Assembly (NCBI GenBank): GCA_019408975.1
Contig: DXVA01000142.1
Location: 1-10,916, forward strand
From: Lentisphaeria bacterium
Lineage (GTDB): Bacteria > Verrucomicrobiota > Lentisphaeria > Victivallales > UBA1829
Direction of reading: 5' to 3'
DNA: 10,916 bases
In this document: piece after piece, positions 1 to 7,346 of the stretch
How positions within the stretch are numbered: the stretch's first letter is position 1
Layout of the letters: the number at the start of each line of letters is the position of its first letter
Position numbers and translations under genes: made by a program
Notes under the pieces: model-generated
Databases searched by the model: none
What the model saw: only the letters and a program-made list of their open reading frames with translations
Told to the model about the DNA's origin: nothing

Positions 1-1071
1 GCGGTATTCTATGATGGAACGGTCCTGATACTCCCAAAGGATAAGCTTCGTCCTCTTCTCCGGGCATCCGCAGCTGTGCGCAATCCGATATTTCATCATA
101 ACATCAGTTTCCGCCGGATCGGCTTCAAAAACATTGCCATTGATCTTCCGGATCAGCAGATCGACCTTTGCTTTCGCGGTTTCCATAACATCATAAACGG
201 CGGTGGTCAGAGAAACCGGAGCAGCATCAGAAAGGAACGTCCCGTTGCCCGTCGTCAACGCGACGTCTTCCGGTATCCGGTATCCTTCCGAAAGCAGCCA
301 TTTTTCCGTAAAAATGGCGATCCAGTCCGAAATACAGTGAAAAGCACGGACCTGTTCCACGTCAATCAGATGATGCAGCTGAGCGGCAAAATCGGCATTC
401 CATGCCAATGAGAGCGCCCAGGAATCCGCCGGGACGATCCCTGCCTCATTCAAAGCGCGCCGCCACTCCATTTCATGGTTATTGCCCGCATGGAAACGGC
501 GCCCGATCAGCCCGATCTTCCGGTGCCCATGCTCCAGCAGATGCCGCGTCATTCCGTAAATGCTTCTTGCTGAACTGCGGTTGATGCCTCTATCCGCCTC
601 ATCGCTGAACTCAAATTCATAAATCGCAGGAACCGGCAGTTTTTTATGCGGAATCCTCAGAATGGAGGAAAAGAAGAGAAAACCGGACACCCCGATGCCG
701 GCAAGATAGTTAATCTGTTCCATCTCCTGCTGCGGATCAGTCAAGGCAATATGAAGCACCTGATATCCTTTAAGCCTGAACTGTATGGTATATTCCCGGA
801 ACAGCGCAACGGCAGTATCCAAAAGGGTGGAAGTGTAAAAGACCGCAATATAATTCTGCTTTTTCCTGTTAAGTATCATAGCCGCCGGATTCGGGGAATA
901 TTTCTCGTTCGTGGCAATATCAAGAATTGCTTTGCGTTTATCCTGAGAAACCCGGATCGTGGAATTTGCCGGATTGTTCAGCACAACAGATACGACAGGA
1001 CGGCTCACATGAACCATTCTGGCAATATCTTTCATGGTAATTCGTTTTTTCGGCGGCAGTTTCGATTCCAT
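1..1071 (-). CDS. LacI-family transcriptional regulator, 3' end cut by window edge
   Basis: The minus-strand frame from ATG 1071 stays open to base 1, giving 357 residues with no stop. Residues 11-67 form a LacI helix-turn-helix: ITMKDIARMVHVSRPVVSVV, then LNN, a hinge-side helix and YSPNPAA. From about residue 77 (NYIAVFYTS) a periplasmic-binding-like sugar-sensor domain follows, including LLEHGHRKIGLIG and IPEDVALTT. The usual LacI C-terminus is recognisable as RIAHSCGCP (ending at base 61), but about 20 more residues follow before the edge, so there is a short C-terminal extension of unknown length. The start was chosen because it keeps the basic N-terminus and has GAAGAG 6 nt upstream; ATG 1035, just before KDIA, is an alternative. 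The gene has its own promoter (1119-1147) and a possible operator (1092-1107). It lies downstream of the glycosidase gene and probably responds to a sugar. The family call is secure; the ligand and targets are unknown. Confidence 0.93.
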   Translation of the reverse strand, partial: MESKLPPKKRITMKDIARMVHVSRPVVSVVLNNPANSTIRVSQDKRKAILDIATNEKYSPNPAAMILNRKKQNYIAVFYTSTLLDTAVALFREYTIQFRLKGYQVLHIALTDPQQEMEQINYLAGIGVSGFLFFSSILRIPHKKLPVPAIYEFEFSDEADRGINRSSARSIYGMTRHLLEHGHRKIGLIGRRFHAGNNHEMEWRRALNEAGIVPADSWALSLAWNADFAAQLHHLIDVEQVRAFHCISDWIAIFTEKWLLSEGYRIPEDVALTTGNGTFLSDAAPVSLTTAVYDVMETAKAKVDLLIRKINGNVFEADPAETDVMMKYRIAHSCGCPEKRTKLILWEYQDRSIIEYR

Positions 1072-1091
1072 ATCACGCTCTTCATTCTTAT

Positions 1092-1107
1092 GATTACCCG
1101 GATAATC
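1092..1107. promoter_or_regulatory. Candidate LacI-type operator (near-palindrome, CCGG centre)
   Basis: The plus strand reads GATTACCCGGATAATC. The arms GATTA/TAATC are perfect and the centre is CCGG, with one mismatched base pair, so 14 of 16 positions are symmetric. It begins about 12 nt downstream of the -10 box of the LacI gene, close to the expected transcription start, where bound repressor would block initiation. LacI-family operators are typically palindromes with a central CG. Autoregulation by the adjacent LacI protein is inference; only one copy was noticed in the window. Confidence 0.5.
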
Positions 1108-1118
1108 TCTCTCCTTTT

Positions 1119-1147
1119 ATTATATCTGAAACTTCCTTGTTTGTCAA
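1119..1147 (-). promoter_or_regulatory. Consensus sigma-70 promoter of the LacI gene
   Basis: On the minus strand TTGACA (1147-1142) is followed by a 17-nt spacer and TATAAT (1124-1119), matching both consensus hexamers at the optimal spacing. Initiation is expected near 1112, leaving a leader of about 40 nt before ATG 1071. The AAGGAG just after the -10 box lies at the predicted transcription start and is too far from the ATG to be its ribosome binding site. The promoter separates LacI expression from the upstream glycosidase operon. Confidence 0.85.
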
Positions 1148-1225
1148 GAGCGGAAGCAGAAAAAAACTTCATTTATCAATCAGCGCAATACGGCAGTCTG
1201 TCTTCAGGAACGTGACCGATACGCT

Positions 1226-4200
1226 TCACTGGACGGGCTGAGTCAATGTTATGTCGCCGAAAGTGCGGGGGTCCACAATATGACCTCCCATCGGCGTAAA
1301 CCAGCCCACCCAGCCTTTCCGCCAGTAACCGTCGGATTCATTGAAAACGATCTGAAAACCAAGTGTCTTTCCCGGCGCGGGAGTTCCGGCTCCGGGAATC
1401 AGCTTCCAGGGAATCAGGCACTCATAATACGTGACTCCGGGTGTTTCATAAGAAGGTTCCCGGCGTTTCGTTGAAAGCGCCACCTCCGGAAGCGGTCCAG
1501 CTTTCCTGCTGACAGTGTCACGCTGAAGAACCGCGCCCGTCGTCGCCAGTGTCAGCACCGGATAATCCGTCAGCTCCGGGTCCTCGTAGTTTCCGGTTGC
1601 GCCGAGCTGGATGGAGTCCGTGCGCCATGCATTGAGCCCGGTCTGCGATGCGTCATGCCGATCATCCGTGACTTTTGCGAACAGAAGAAGCCCTTCCTTG
1701 CACCATGCCAGCTGGAAATCCGCATCATAATCGCCGGCGCCGCCCCAGAACTTCGCCAGAGCCAGATTGCGTTTCTTTGTCCCGCGTGTCCGGAAGACCG
1801 GGATTTTTTTCCACTCGGTCCCCTCTGCATCGATCCGGCAGTTTTCCAGATACGGTATTCCCCGCATGGACAACAGGCGCCGCTGCGGCAGGAATTTCTG
1901 CTTTTCCCCGACGGACTGGCGCAACCCGACCCGATATCCCTCGCACCACCAGAGTGCGGAATAACCGGTATTCTCATCCGGGGCATTCGGATTGAACTTC
2001 TTCCCGTATGGACGAAATACCATGGTTTTCGATTCTCCGGGCAGGACAGAATAAGAGGCGGATGCCGGGTAAAATCCCCAGTCGGCAGGAGCATTGTTCA
2101 TAAACACCGGGGAAATTTTTCCGGCTGCCGCCGTTTTTCCTGGATTATGGAGAGTGACCTTGACTTCCGGGATTCCCGCCGGTGTGGTTCCACCGGCAAC
2201 GGCGATTGCCACCCCGCCGTGAAGCGGCGGACACTCCGACTCCAACGGATGAGCCGGAACCAGCCCGCTTCCGCTTTCACGCGAGAATGTGAGAGTTTCC
2301 GCTCTGACATAGTGGGGCAGTTCTCCGCAAATGAACGCCTTTCCATCCACACGGTTGCCGAAACCGTCATAAATTTCCACATCTCCGGAAAGCATGATCT
2401 TCTCCGGTCTTTTCAAAGTCCAGAAGCTGAATACGGTATCCTGCGCAGTATTCCTCCATTTCAGAACCCGTAAATTATCCGTATTTTCCGTCAGCTTTGC
2501 CTGAAATTCCGGCGCGGGCAGAATCCCCGTCAAAGCGGCGACTGCGGGCGCGGCAGGACGGACATGCCAGAAATCACGGAACATGGAATGATTCCGGATG
2601 CCGTCGAAATGCGTCACTGCGGAATATCCCGCTGCCAGTTGATTGAGCATCCCGCGGACGAGATAGGCTGCCTGAGTCATTTCCGGCAGTTCAATCGCCG
2701 AAGCGGATGGTGCGGTGATCGTCGGTTCGGCTCCGCCTTCGGAACCTTCCACGAAATAAGCGTCCTCATTGTTCCAGACAGGGCGCCGACCGAAGAGCGC
2801 GCGAATCGCGGCAATATCGTCCTCATGGGCAAATTCCGGCATCTGCGGACTGCGATAGCCGTGAACCGCGACAATATCCGGCATCCGTTCCTCTTTTCCC
2901 ATCGCGGCGCAGGCTAACTGATAGAGAAACGAAAGGTTCCGGTGCGTTACTCCCGGATTGATCATTTTCAAACCGGTCCGCCCGGCATGGACGCCCTGAA
3001 ATATTTCCGCAACCTGCATGGCAAAGGGCCAGAGGAGCGTCTGCGGATTGACCGGCGCCCAGTTTTCCGGTTCATTGTAGAATTCCGAAAAGAGAAATTC
3101 ATCCGGTTTCGCCCGTTTCAGTTTCAGAATTTCCCGAATATGAAATGCAGTATTTTCGGCAAGCTGTTCCGGTGTCCTGCCCCCTGCCCTTCCGTTCATC
3201 GTCCCGATGTAAAACATTCCGTGGGGTTTCAGTTCCTCAATGGTTTGCTCAATACGGTCGTATCCGAAGAAACAGCCGCGCAGTTTACGGAATCCGAGTC
3301 TTGAAAAGAGAGCGTAATTCCGCGTATTTGAAATAATATAGGGAGACCCGGCAGCCATCTTGCCGACGGTCTCCGGCTGCTTCGGTATTACAGCAAACTG
3401 CATTTCACAGCGGCGCGTGAAACCGTCCGGATCTTGAATCTCTGCGGCAAGACGGTAAATACCGTTCCGGCTGAGCCGCGGCAGTTGAAGAACCGTATCC
3501 GTAAAGCGTTTTTTCAGTGGCACCTGCCGTTTCCCGGAGGCAATTTTCCCACCGGATTCCCCGGCAAGCATCCAGTCGACCGAAACATTTTTCCCGATCA
3601 GGCAGGTTGTATGGATTCTGAGTCCGACGGACGGTTTTGCACCATGATCGAAGACATAGTGATGTTTTTCATCCGGCAGCCATGCCGCCTCCAGGCGCGT
3701 GGCACGGAACCATTCTCCCTTCCACGGATTAAATTTCAATATCGGGCCAGCAACATTCTCTTTCGTAAAATCAAACTCATATTTCTTTTTCGCTCCGGCA
3801 ATCCGGAAAGTTTGAAACCTGACTTCCCCCGGAATCATTGCCTTATGATAGGCGTCAAGGGAAATTCCGATCGTATCCGGATGAAAATTTTCAGGGGTCT
3901 TCCAAACTCCGGCATCCGCCCATTCCCCTTTGTCCGCTTTCACCCTGAAACGAAGTTCCCCGCCCGTGAAAGAAGCCTCCAGTTCAAATATTCCGCTGCC
4001 CGGGACAAGGGGTTTCTTTGAGGAGCGCCACTGGATATTCCCCCGTTTTTCATAAGCGATCAGCAGGGGAAGAACACGTTTTGTCGCAAGTGAAAAGTCA
4101 CGGGAGGCAAGAGCAGGAATATAGCGATGCCCGTTTTTTCCGTCCTGAATCCAGATCCCCGTCCACGACTCGCGTGCGAGCAGAGCTTCCCCCTTTGCAT

Positions 4201-4396
4201 TCAACGGGAGCTTCAGACGGAGCACCGCCGTAAAAGCGGAACCGTCCCAGGGCACGGATGCCGTATGAAAGCGGCCTGCATATCCCCATTTTCCGGAACC
4301 TTCCTTCAATATGGCTGACAGGTCTGCATAAACATTCCATTCTGTAAAAAGCGGCAGAACCGCGATGGCGAGGAGAATTTTCTTCCAAGATTTCAT
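1226..4396 (-). CDS. Secreted multidomain clan GH-A-like glycosidase with CBM9-like C-terminus
   Basis: The protein has 1056 residues and a signal peptide (MKSWKKILLAIAVLPLF, cleavage near YADL, about residue 25). Residues 33-200 form an unrecognised module also found in the next gene upstream. Residues 205-340 look like an Ig-type beta-sandwich. Residues 345-630 resemble a (beta/alpha)8 barrel with NEPENW at 441-446, where E442 would be the acid/base of clan GH-A, and WNNEDAYF at 541-548, where E544 is a candidate nucleophile. Residues 640-705 resemble the small beta-domain that follows such barrels, 720-800 a further Ig-like domain, and 845-1056 a CBM9/DOMON-like carbohydrate-binding domain ending with FGDITLTQ. 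It probably hydrolyses a polysaccharide or glycoside outside the cytoplasm. The GH family and substrate are not identifiable from sequence alone. The start lies 18 nt after the upstream stop, with AGGG 8 nt before the ATG. It is the last gene of the presumed operon. Confidence 0.85.
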   Translation of the reverse strand: MKSWKKILLAIAVLPLFTEWNVYADLSAILKEGSGKWGYAGRFHTASVPWDGSAFTAVLRLKLPLNAKGEALLARESWTGIWIQDGKNGHRYIPALASRDFSLATKRVLPLLIAYEKRGNIQWRSSKKPLVPGSGIFELEASFTGGELRFRVKADKGEWADAGVWKTPENFHPDTIGISLDAYHKAMIPGEVRFQTFRIAGAKKKYEFDFTKENVAGPILKFNPWKGEWFRATRLEAAWLPDEKHHYVFDHGAKPSVGLRIHTTCLIGKNVSVDWMLAGESGGKIASGKRQVPLKKRFTDTVLQLPRLSRNGIYRLAAEIQDPDGFTRRCEMQFAVIPKQPETVGKMAAGSPYIISNTRNYALFSRLGFRKLRGCFFGYDRIEQTIEELKPHGMFYIGTMNGRAGGRTPEQLAENTAFHIREILKLKRAKPDEFLFSEFYNEPENWAPVNPQTLLWPFAMQVAEIFQGVHAGRTGLKMINPGVTHRNLSFLYQLACAAMGKEERMPDIVAVHGYRSPQMPEFAHEDDIAAIRALFGRRPVWNNEDAYFVEGSEGGAEPTITAPSASAIELPEMTQAAYLVRGMLNQLAAGYSAVTHFDGIRNHSMFRDFWHVRPAAPAVAALTGILPAPEFQAKLTENTDNLRVLKWRNTAQDTVFSFWTLKRPEKIMLSGDVEIYDGFGNRVDGKAFICGELPHYVRAETLTFSRESGSGLVPAHPLESECPPLHGGVAIAVAGGTTPAGIPEVKVTLHNPGKTAAAGKISPVFMNNAPADWGFYPASASYSVLPGESKTMVFRPYGKKFNPNAPDENTGYSALWWCEGYRVGLRQSVGEKQKFLPQRRLLSMRGIPYLENCRIDAEGTEWKKIPVFRTRGTKKRNLALAKFWGGAGDYDADFQLAWCKEGLLLFAKVTDDRHDASQTGLNAWRTDSIQLGATGNYEDPELTDYPVLTLATTGAVLQRDTVSRKAGPLPEVALSTKRREPSYETPGVTYYECLIPWKLIPGAGTPAPGKTLGFQIVFNESDGYWRKGWVGWFTPMGGHIVDPRTFGDITLTQPVQ

Positions 4397-4414
4397 GATG
4401 ATATCCCTGTTGTT

Positions 4415-6496
4415 TTACTTCCAGTTTCCGTTTCTCCATTCCGGAGAAATCTTTTCCACGGATTTGAGCGAACCGCTTCCCTTCAGCTCCGCCGCGGGGC
4501 GAAAGCCTTCGAAAAGATTGCCGCCGGCAATGAGAATTCCGCCCTTATGCCGTTCATCGGAACAAACGGCAGGGAACGCGATTCCCCCTGTGTTGAGGAA
4601 CAGATTGTCCTTGAGAATCCTCCGGGAACGCTCATTGCCCGCAAAGGATATGACAGGGCTCCCCATGATTTCCGACGTTTCAAAAGTATTGCCCGCAACA
4701 ACAATATTTTCCGCTTCGGAAAGCAGGGAGATGCCTCCTCCGGTGAAACTGTTGCCGGAAATGACGACGCTGCGCGCCGCTTCGACATTCAAGGCGGCTT
4801 TCGGGTTGGCTTCATTGATGAACTGGTTGCCGGTTATGAATACTTTCCCGTTGCCGAAATGCGTATTTTTTCCCGGAGAATGCAGGCGGAGAAATCCCCC
4901 CTGGTATTTCTTCTCTCCGCTTTTCAGCACAAGAATCTGGTTGTTGGCGATCAGCAGGCGGGAACCGTAAAAATAGGCTCCGATTCCGGCACATTTCGAG
5001 TTGATCGAGAGGTTGCCTGTTATGACGATATTCTCCCCGCCCTCGGTATCATAGGCAAGGTCGCTCATATACCGCGCAATATTGTCTGCAATGATGACAT
5101 TCCGACCTTTCGACCCCCATGCAAGGCACGTCCCGTACTCTGCGATATTATTGCTCACGGCAATATCATAAGTCCCCGCCGTATGTTCATAGTAGTCAGC
5201 ATCGCCCGGCTTGATCTCCCGGATCATGACTCGGGCAGTGTTGCTCCGTATCTGTTGTTTCGCATCGTTGGCATCTCCTCCCCACCATTGGCACTGGAAT
5301 GTGACCCCATGCGACCAGTTGCCGGAATGCAGAAGGGTCTCCGAACCGTTCCGGAAACATGTGAGCCGTTCACAGAACATTGCCTTGTTGTTGCGGACCG
5401 TCACCCTGCGGCAGTTATGAAAACTGAATACGTCCTCAACCCCCGCAATCCGGTTTTCCTCCGCCGTGACGTCGGAGCAGGAATCGAATTCGGCAAAATG
5501 GAAACGGCTTTTCAAAATGCGTTTCCGCCCGAAGTTTTCCGAAACAATCCTGCGGATTGCAATACCGGAAATGTTTCTGCCGGAAATCACGGCGTGCTCT
5601 CTGCCGCCGGCAGGAAGGAGCCAGGTACCCCCTTCGACTGTGCATCCGTTTCCGGCAAGTTTCAGGCAGGTTCCGCCTGTGACCCGGATTCTGGTTCCGG
5701 GCTCGAAGATCAGGGAAGAATTTGCTGGCAGATGCACTTCCCTGAAAGTATAATTCCCGCGCGGAATGCGCACCGTTTTCCGGGACAGTTCCAGATTGAG
5801 GCGTTCCGTAATATCGGCATATTCCGTTTTGCCCTCAGACAGCCCGAGTTCCAGCGTGGCAAGGTTTTTCTGCCATTCGTCCAGATTCTCGAAACGGTCC
5901 GCCGTTTTCCCCGCAGCGGAAAGTGTTTCAAAGGAATGGACGGCAAGATGCTCCATTACGGACTTCTTCTGTGCTGTATCAAGCACAAAACCGATGCGGG
6001 ACGGTTTGAAGTCTTCCGGAACAGCATGGCTCCAGACTTTCTCAAGCGCGTTCTCCTCTTTCCCTGCAAAGAGCGTGAGCCTGGAATCGCCGAATACAAG
6101 GCGCAGGCACACGGGGCCGGCAGCCAGAAGAAGCTTTCCGCCGCCTTTTTTTATGGAAAAATTCCCGCGTTTTTCGTAAACGACCGCGCCGTAATCAACC
6201 TCCGGAGTATGGTTCCCAGCAGAGACGAGCCCTGCGATGTAACGGTTATCCCGATCCTCCGCAAGAATGCCGAACCAGGACTGCCACGGCATGGCAGGGC
6301 GCTTCATCCCGGGCGCATTGAACAGTTCCGCCTTCAAAGTGATTGTGACCGGCTGGCCGTTCCATTTCATGGAAAGCCCGTTATGCCGTGCGGCAAATCC
6401 CCACTTGTTGGCGCCGCCGTTCAATTTCAGGTCGAGAGCGGAAAGCGCCATCGCGGAGCACAGAAAGAGCAGAATGCAGAAAACTCGTCTTATCAT
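4415..6496 (-). CDS. Secreted right-handed parallel beta-helix protein (putative polysaccharide lyase or glycosidase)
   Basis: The protein has 693 residues and a signal peptide (MIRRVFCILLFLCSAMALSA). Residues 27-193 match the N-terminal module of the downstream glycosidase: KWGFAAR/KWGYAGR, QSWFGI/ESWTGI, YEKRGN in both, FKPSRIGFVLD/FHPDTIGISLD. From about residue 225 it becomes a parallel beta-helix, starting with LNLELSRKTVRIPRGNYTF and running through many rungs of the form (I/V)x(I/V)xxN: VTVRNN, IAVSNN, VIIADN, IVITGN, LLIANN, VFITGN, VVISGN and IVVAGN. This fold is shared by pectate lyases, GH28-type enzymes and polysaccharide epimerases. I could not recognise a diagnostic catalytic motif, so activity is inferred from fold and context. 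AAAGGAG lies 7 nt before the ATG. The upstream stop is 17 nt away and the downstream gene starts 18 nt after its TAA, indicating co-transcription. Confidence 0.85.
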   Translation of the reverse strand: MIRRVFCILLFLCSAMALSALDLKLNGGANKWGFAARHNGLSMKWNGQPVTITLKAELFNAPGMKRPAMPWQSWFGILAEDRDNRYIAGLVSAGNHTPEVDYGAVVYEKRGNFSIKKGGGKLLLAAGPVCLRLVFGDSRLTLFAGKEENALEKVWSHAVPEDFKPSRIGFVLDTAQKKSVMEHLAVHSFETLSAAGKTADRFENLDEWQKNLATLELGLSEGKTEYADITERLNLELSRKTVRIPRGNYTFREVHLPANSSLIFEPGTRIRVTGGTCLKLAGNGCTVEGGTWLLPAGGREHAVISGRNISGIAIRRIVSENFGRKRILKSRFHFAEFDSCSDVTAEENRIAGVEDVFSFHNCRRVTVRNNKAMFCERLTCFRNGSETLLHSGNWSHGVTFQCQWWGGDANDAKQQIRSNTARVMIREIKPGDADYYEHTAGTYDIAVSNNIAEYGTCLAWGSKGRNVIIADNIARYMSDLAYDTEGGENIVITGNLSINSKCAGIGAYFYGSRLLIANNQILVLKSGEKKYQGGFLRLHSPGKNTHFGNGKVFITGNQFINEANPKAALNVEAARSVVISGNSFTGGGISLLSEAENIVVAGNTFETSEIMGSPVISFAGNERSRRILKDNLFLNTGGIAFPAVCSDERHKGGILIAGGNLFEGFRPAAELKGSGSLKSVEKISPEWRNGNWK

Positions 6497-6503
6497 CGGG
6501 CAA

Positions 6504-6510
6504 CTCCTTT
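6504..6510 (-). promoter_or_regulatory. Strong Shine-Dalgarno site of the beta-helix gene ending at 4415
   Basis: AAAGGAG lies 7 nt upstream of ATG 6496, within the 17-nt gap after the upstream stop codon. It fixes the start and supports co-transcription with the prepilin-like gene. Confidence 0.85.
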
Positions 6511-6513
6511 ATC

Positions 6514-7236
6514 TCACCATTTATGGGTGAACAGCACTTTGTAATTGTATGATCCGGTGCGGGCGATCACATAACTCGGCACGGATGCCACAGAACCGTC
6601 GTGCCATCCGACGTTGTAGTGATTCCAGTGCAGATTCGCCTTGAGATCACTGGTGTTCCACTTGGTGTTTTCGATATTGTCCAGCAGGACAACCATACTG
6701 CCGCCGTCCTCGGGCTTCTGGGTAATCTTCATCGTTTTGCAGTATTTTGATTTTGTGGCGTCAGGGGAACCGTTTGTGCTTCCGGTCAGAGCGGGAAGCC
6801 AGCCGTAGGAAGACAGATGCGATTGAATTCTCCTGTTCGTGCCGATATAAGTATTGAGCCTTCTTGCATCAAAGGCGGGACAGACATACATCATGCTTTT
6901 ATCCGATATATAATTGAGATCCACGAAAAGCCCGAAATTTCTTCCGGCACCCTTCCCCCATCCGATTTCGCTCATTGAGGTATAAACATAGGAAAACGGA
7001 TAATTATCCCTGAAATCATTCGCATACGCAAATGTTATTGTTAGAAATTGTTTCACCTGATTGCGGCATCCTATGGACTTCGCCTTTTCCCGCGCCTTGT
7101 TCAGCGCCGGCAGCAGCATCGCCGCCAGAATGGCAATGATCGATATGACGATGATCAACTCTACCAGAGAGAAAAACCGAAGCTTCAGGTTAAAGACAGC
7201 TGGGAAACTGGAATCTTGACAAGGCAGTGTTTTCAT
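6514..7236 (-). CDS. Prepilin-like (type II secretion/type IV pilin fold) protein B with H-X9-DG motif
   Basis: The protein has 240 residues. A 21-residue leader precedes FFSLVELIIVISIIAILAAM, a prepilin methylation motif and hydrophobic helix, with Glu26 at the +5 position of the predicted mature protein. The -1 residue would be Phe21, not the usual Gly. A globular C-terminal domain follows, with CPAFDAR at 119-125 and H203 followed nine residues later by D213-G214, matching the 'prepilin-type processing-associated H-X9-DG' signature known in Planctomycetes, Verrucomicrobia and Lentisphaerae. The protein is probably anchored in the inner membrane by its helix and may act as a pseudopilin in a secretion or surface-display apparatus; the function of this paralogous family is not established. 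The start has only a weak Shine-Dalgarno match, but no other start codon retains the leader. It lies 17 nt upstream of a beta-helix gene, the same neighbour type as its paralogue at 9007-9720. Confidence 0.9.
   Translation of the reverse strand: MKTLPCQDSSFPAVFNLKLRFFSLVELIIVISIIAILAAMLLPALNKAREKAKSIGCRNQVKQFLTITFAYANDFRDNYPFSYVYTSMSEIGWGKGAGRNFGLFVDLNYISDKSMMYVCPAFDARRLNTYIGTNRRIQSHLSSYGWLPALTGSTNGSPDATKSKYCKTMKITQKPEDGGSMVVLLDNIENTKWNTSDLKANLHWNHYNVGWHDGSVASVPSYVIARTGSYNYKVLFTHKW
7081..7149 (-). repeat. 69-bp near-identical repeat, copy in prepilin-like gene B
   Basis: This segment is identical at 67 of 69 positions to 9607-9675, in the same orientation and reading frame. It encodes the 23 residues VISIIAILAAML plus LPALNKAREKA. 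Both differences are silent. The rest of the two genes shows much less similarity. Confidence 0.9.
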
Positions 7237-7268
7237 ATTTCAATCTTTCTGTTTTCATGCATACCATT

Positions 7269-7274
7269 ATTATA
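7269..7274 (-). promoter_or_regulatory. Possible internal -10 element upstream of prepilin-like gene B
   Basis: A perfect TATAAT sits on the minus strand within the 110-nt gap between the stop at 7347 and the start at 7236, about 30 nt upstream of the start codon. No good -35 hexamer is present 16-18 nt further upstream (the bases there read ATAGAA or GATAGA), and the local sequence is AT-rich, so chance occurrence is possible. If real, it would allow the second half of the operon to be expressed separately. Confidence 0.3.
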
Positions 7275-7346
7275 ATACAAAGGGGAAATCTTTCTATCGC
7301 CCCCCTGCTTCCCGATATGTTCACGGACCTCCGCACAAGTTCAATT

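Noticed and set aside
646..1215. Plus-strand open frame of 189 codons near the left end
   Set aside because: It lies opposite the LacI gene, whose helix-turn-helix and sensor domain read clearly on the minus strand, and it runs across that gene's promoter.
1148..1225. Possible rho-independent terminator after the glycosidase gene (T7 run at 1166-1160 on the minus strand)
   Set aside because: No GC-rich stem lies directly before the T run; only 4-bp pairings were found (GTGA/TCAC and GAAG/CTTC). Termination here remains possible but is not supported.
4547..6544. Plus-strand open frame of 665 codons opposite the beta-helix gene
   Set aside because: It is a shadow of the strongly supported minus-strand gene. 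Its translation shows no domain, signal peptide or repeat pattern, and the minus-strand gene has a signal peptide, beta-helix rungs and a good ribosome binding site.
7275..7320. Hairpin GGGAA/TTCCC in the gap before prepilin-like gene B
   Set aside because: The stem is 5 bp with a loop of about 20 nt and no following T run, so it is neither a terminator nor a convincing regulatory structure.
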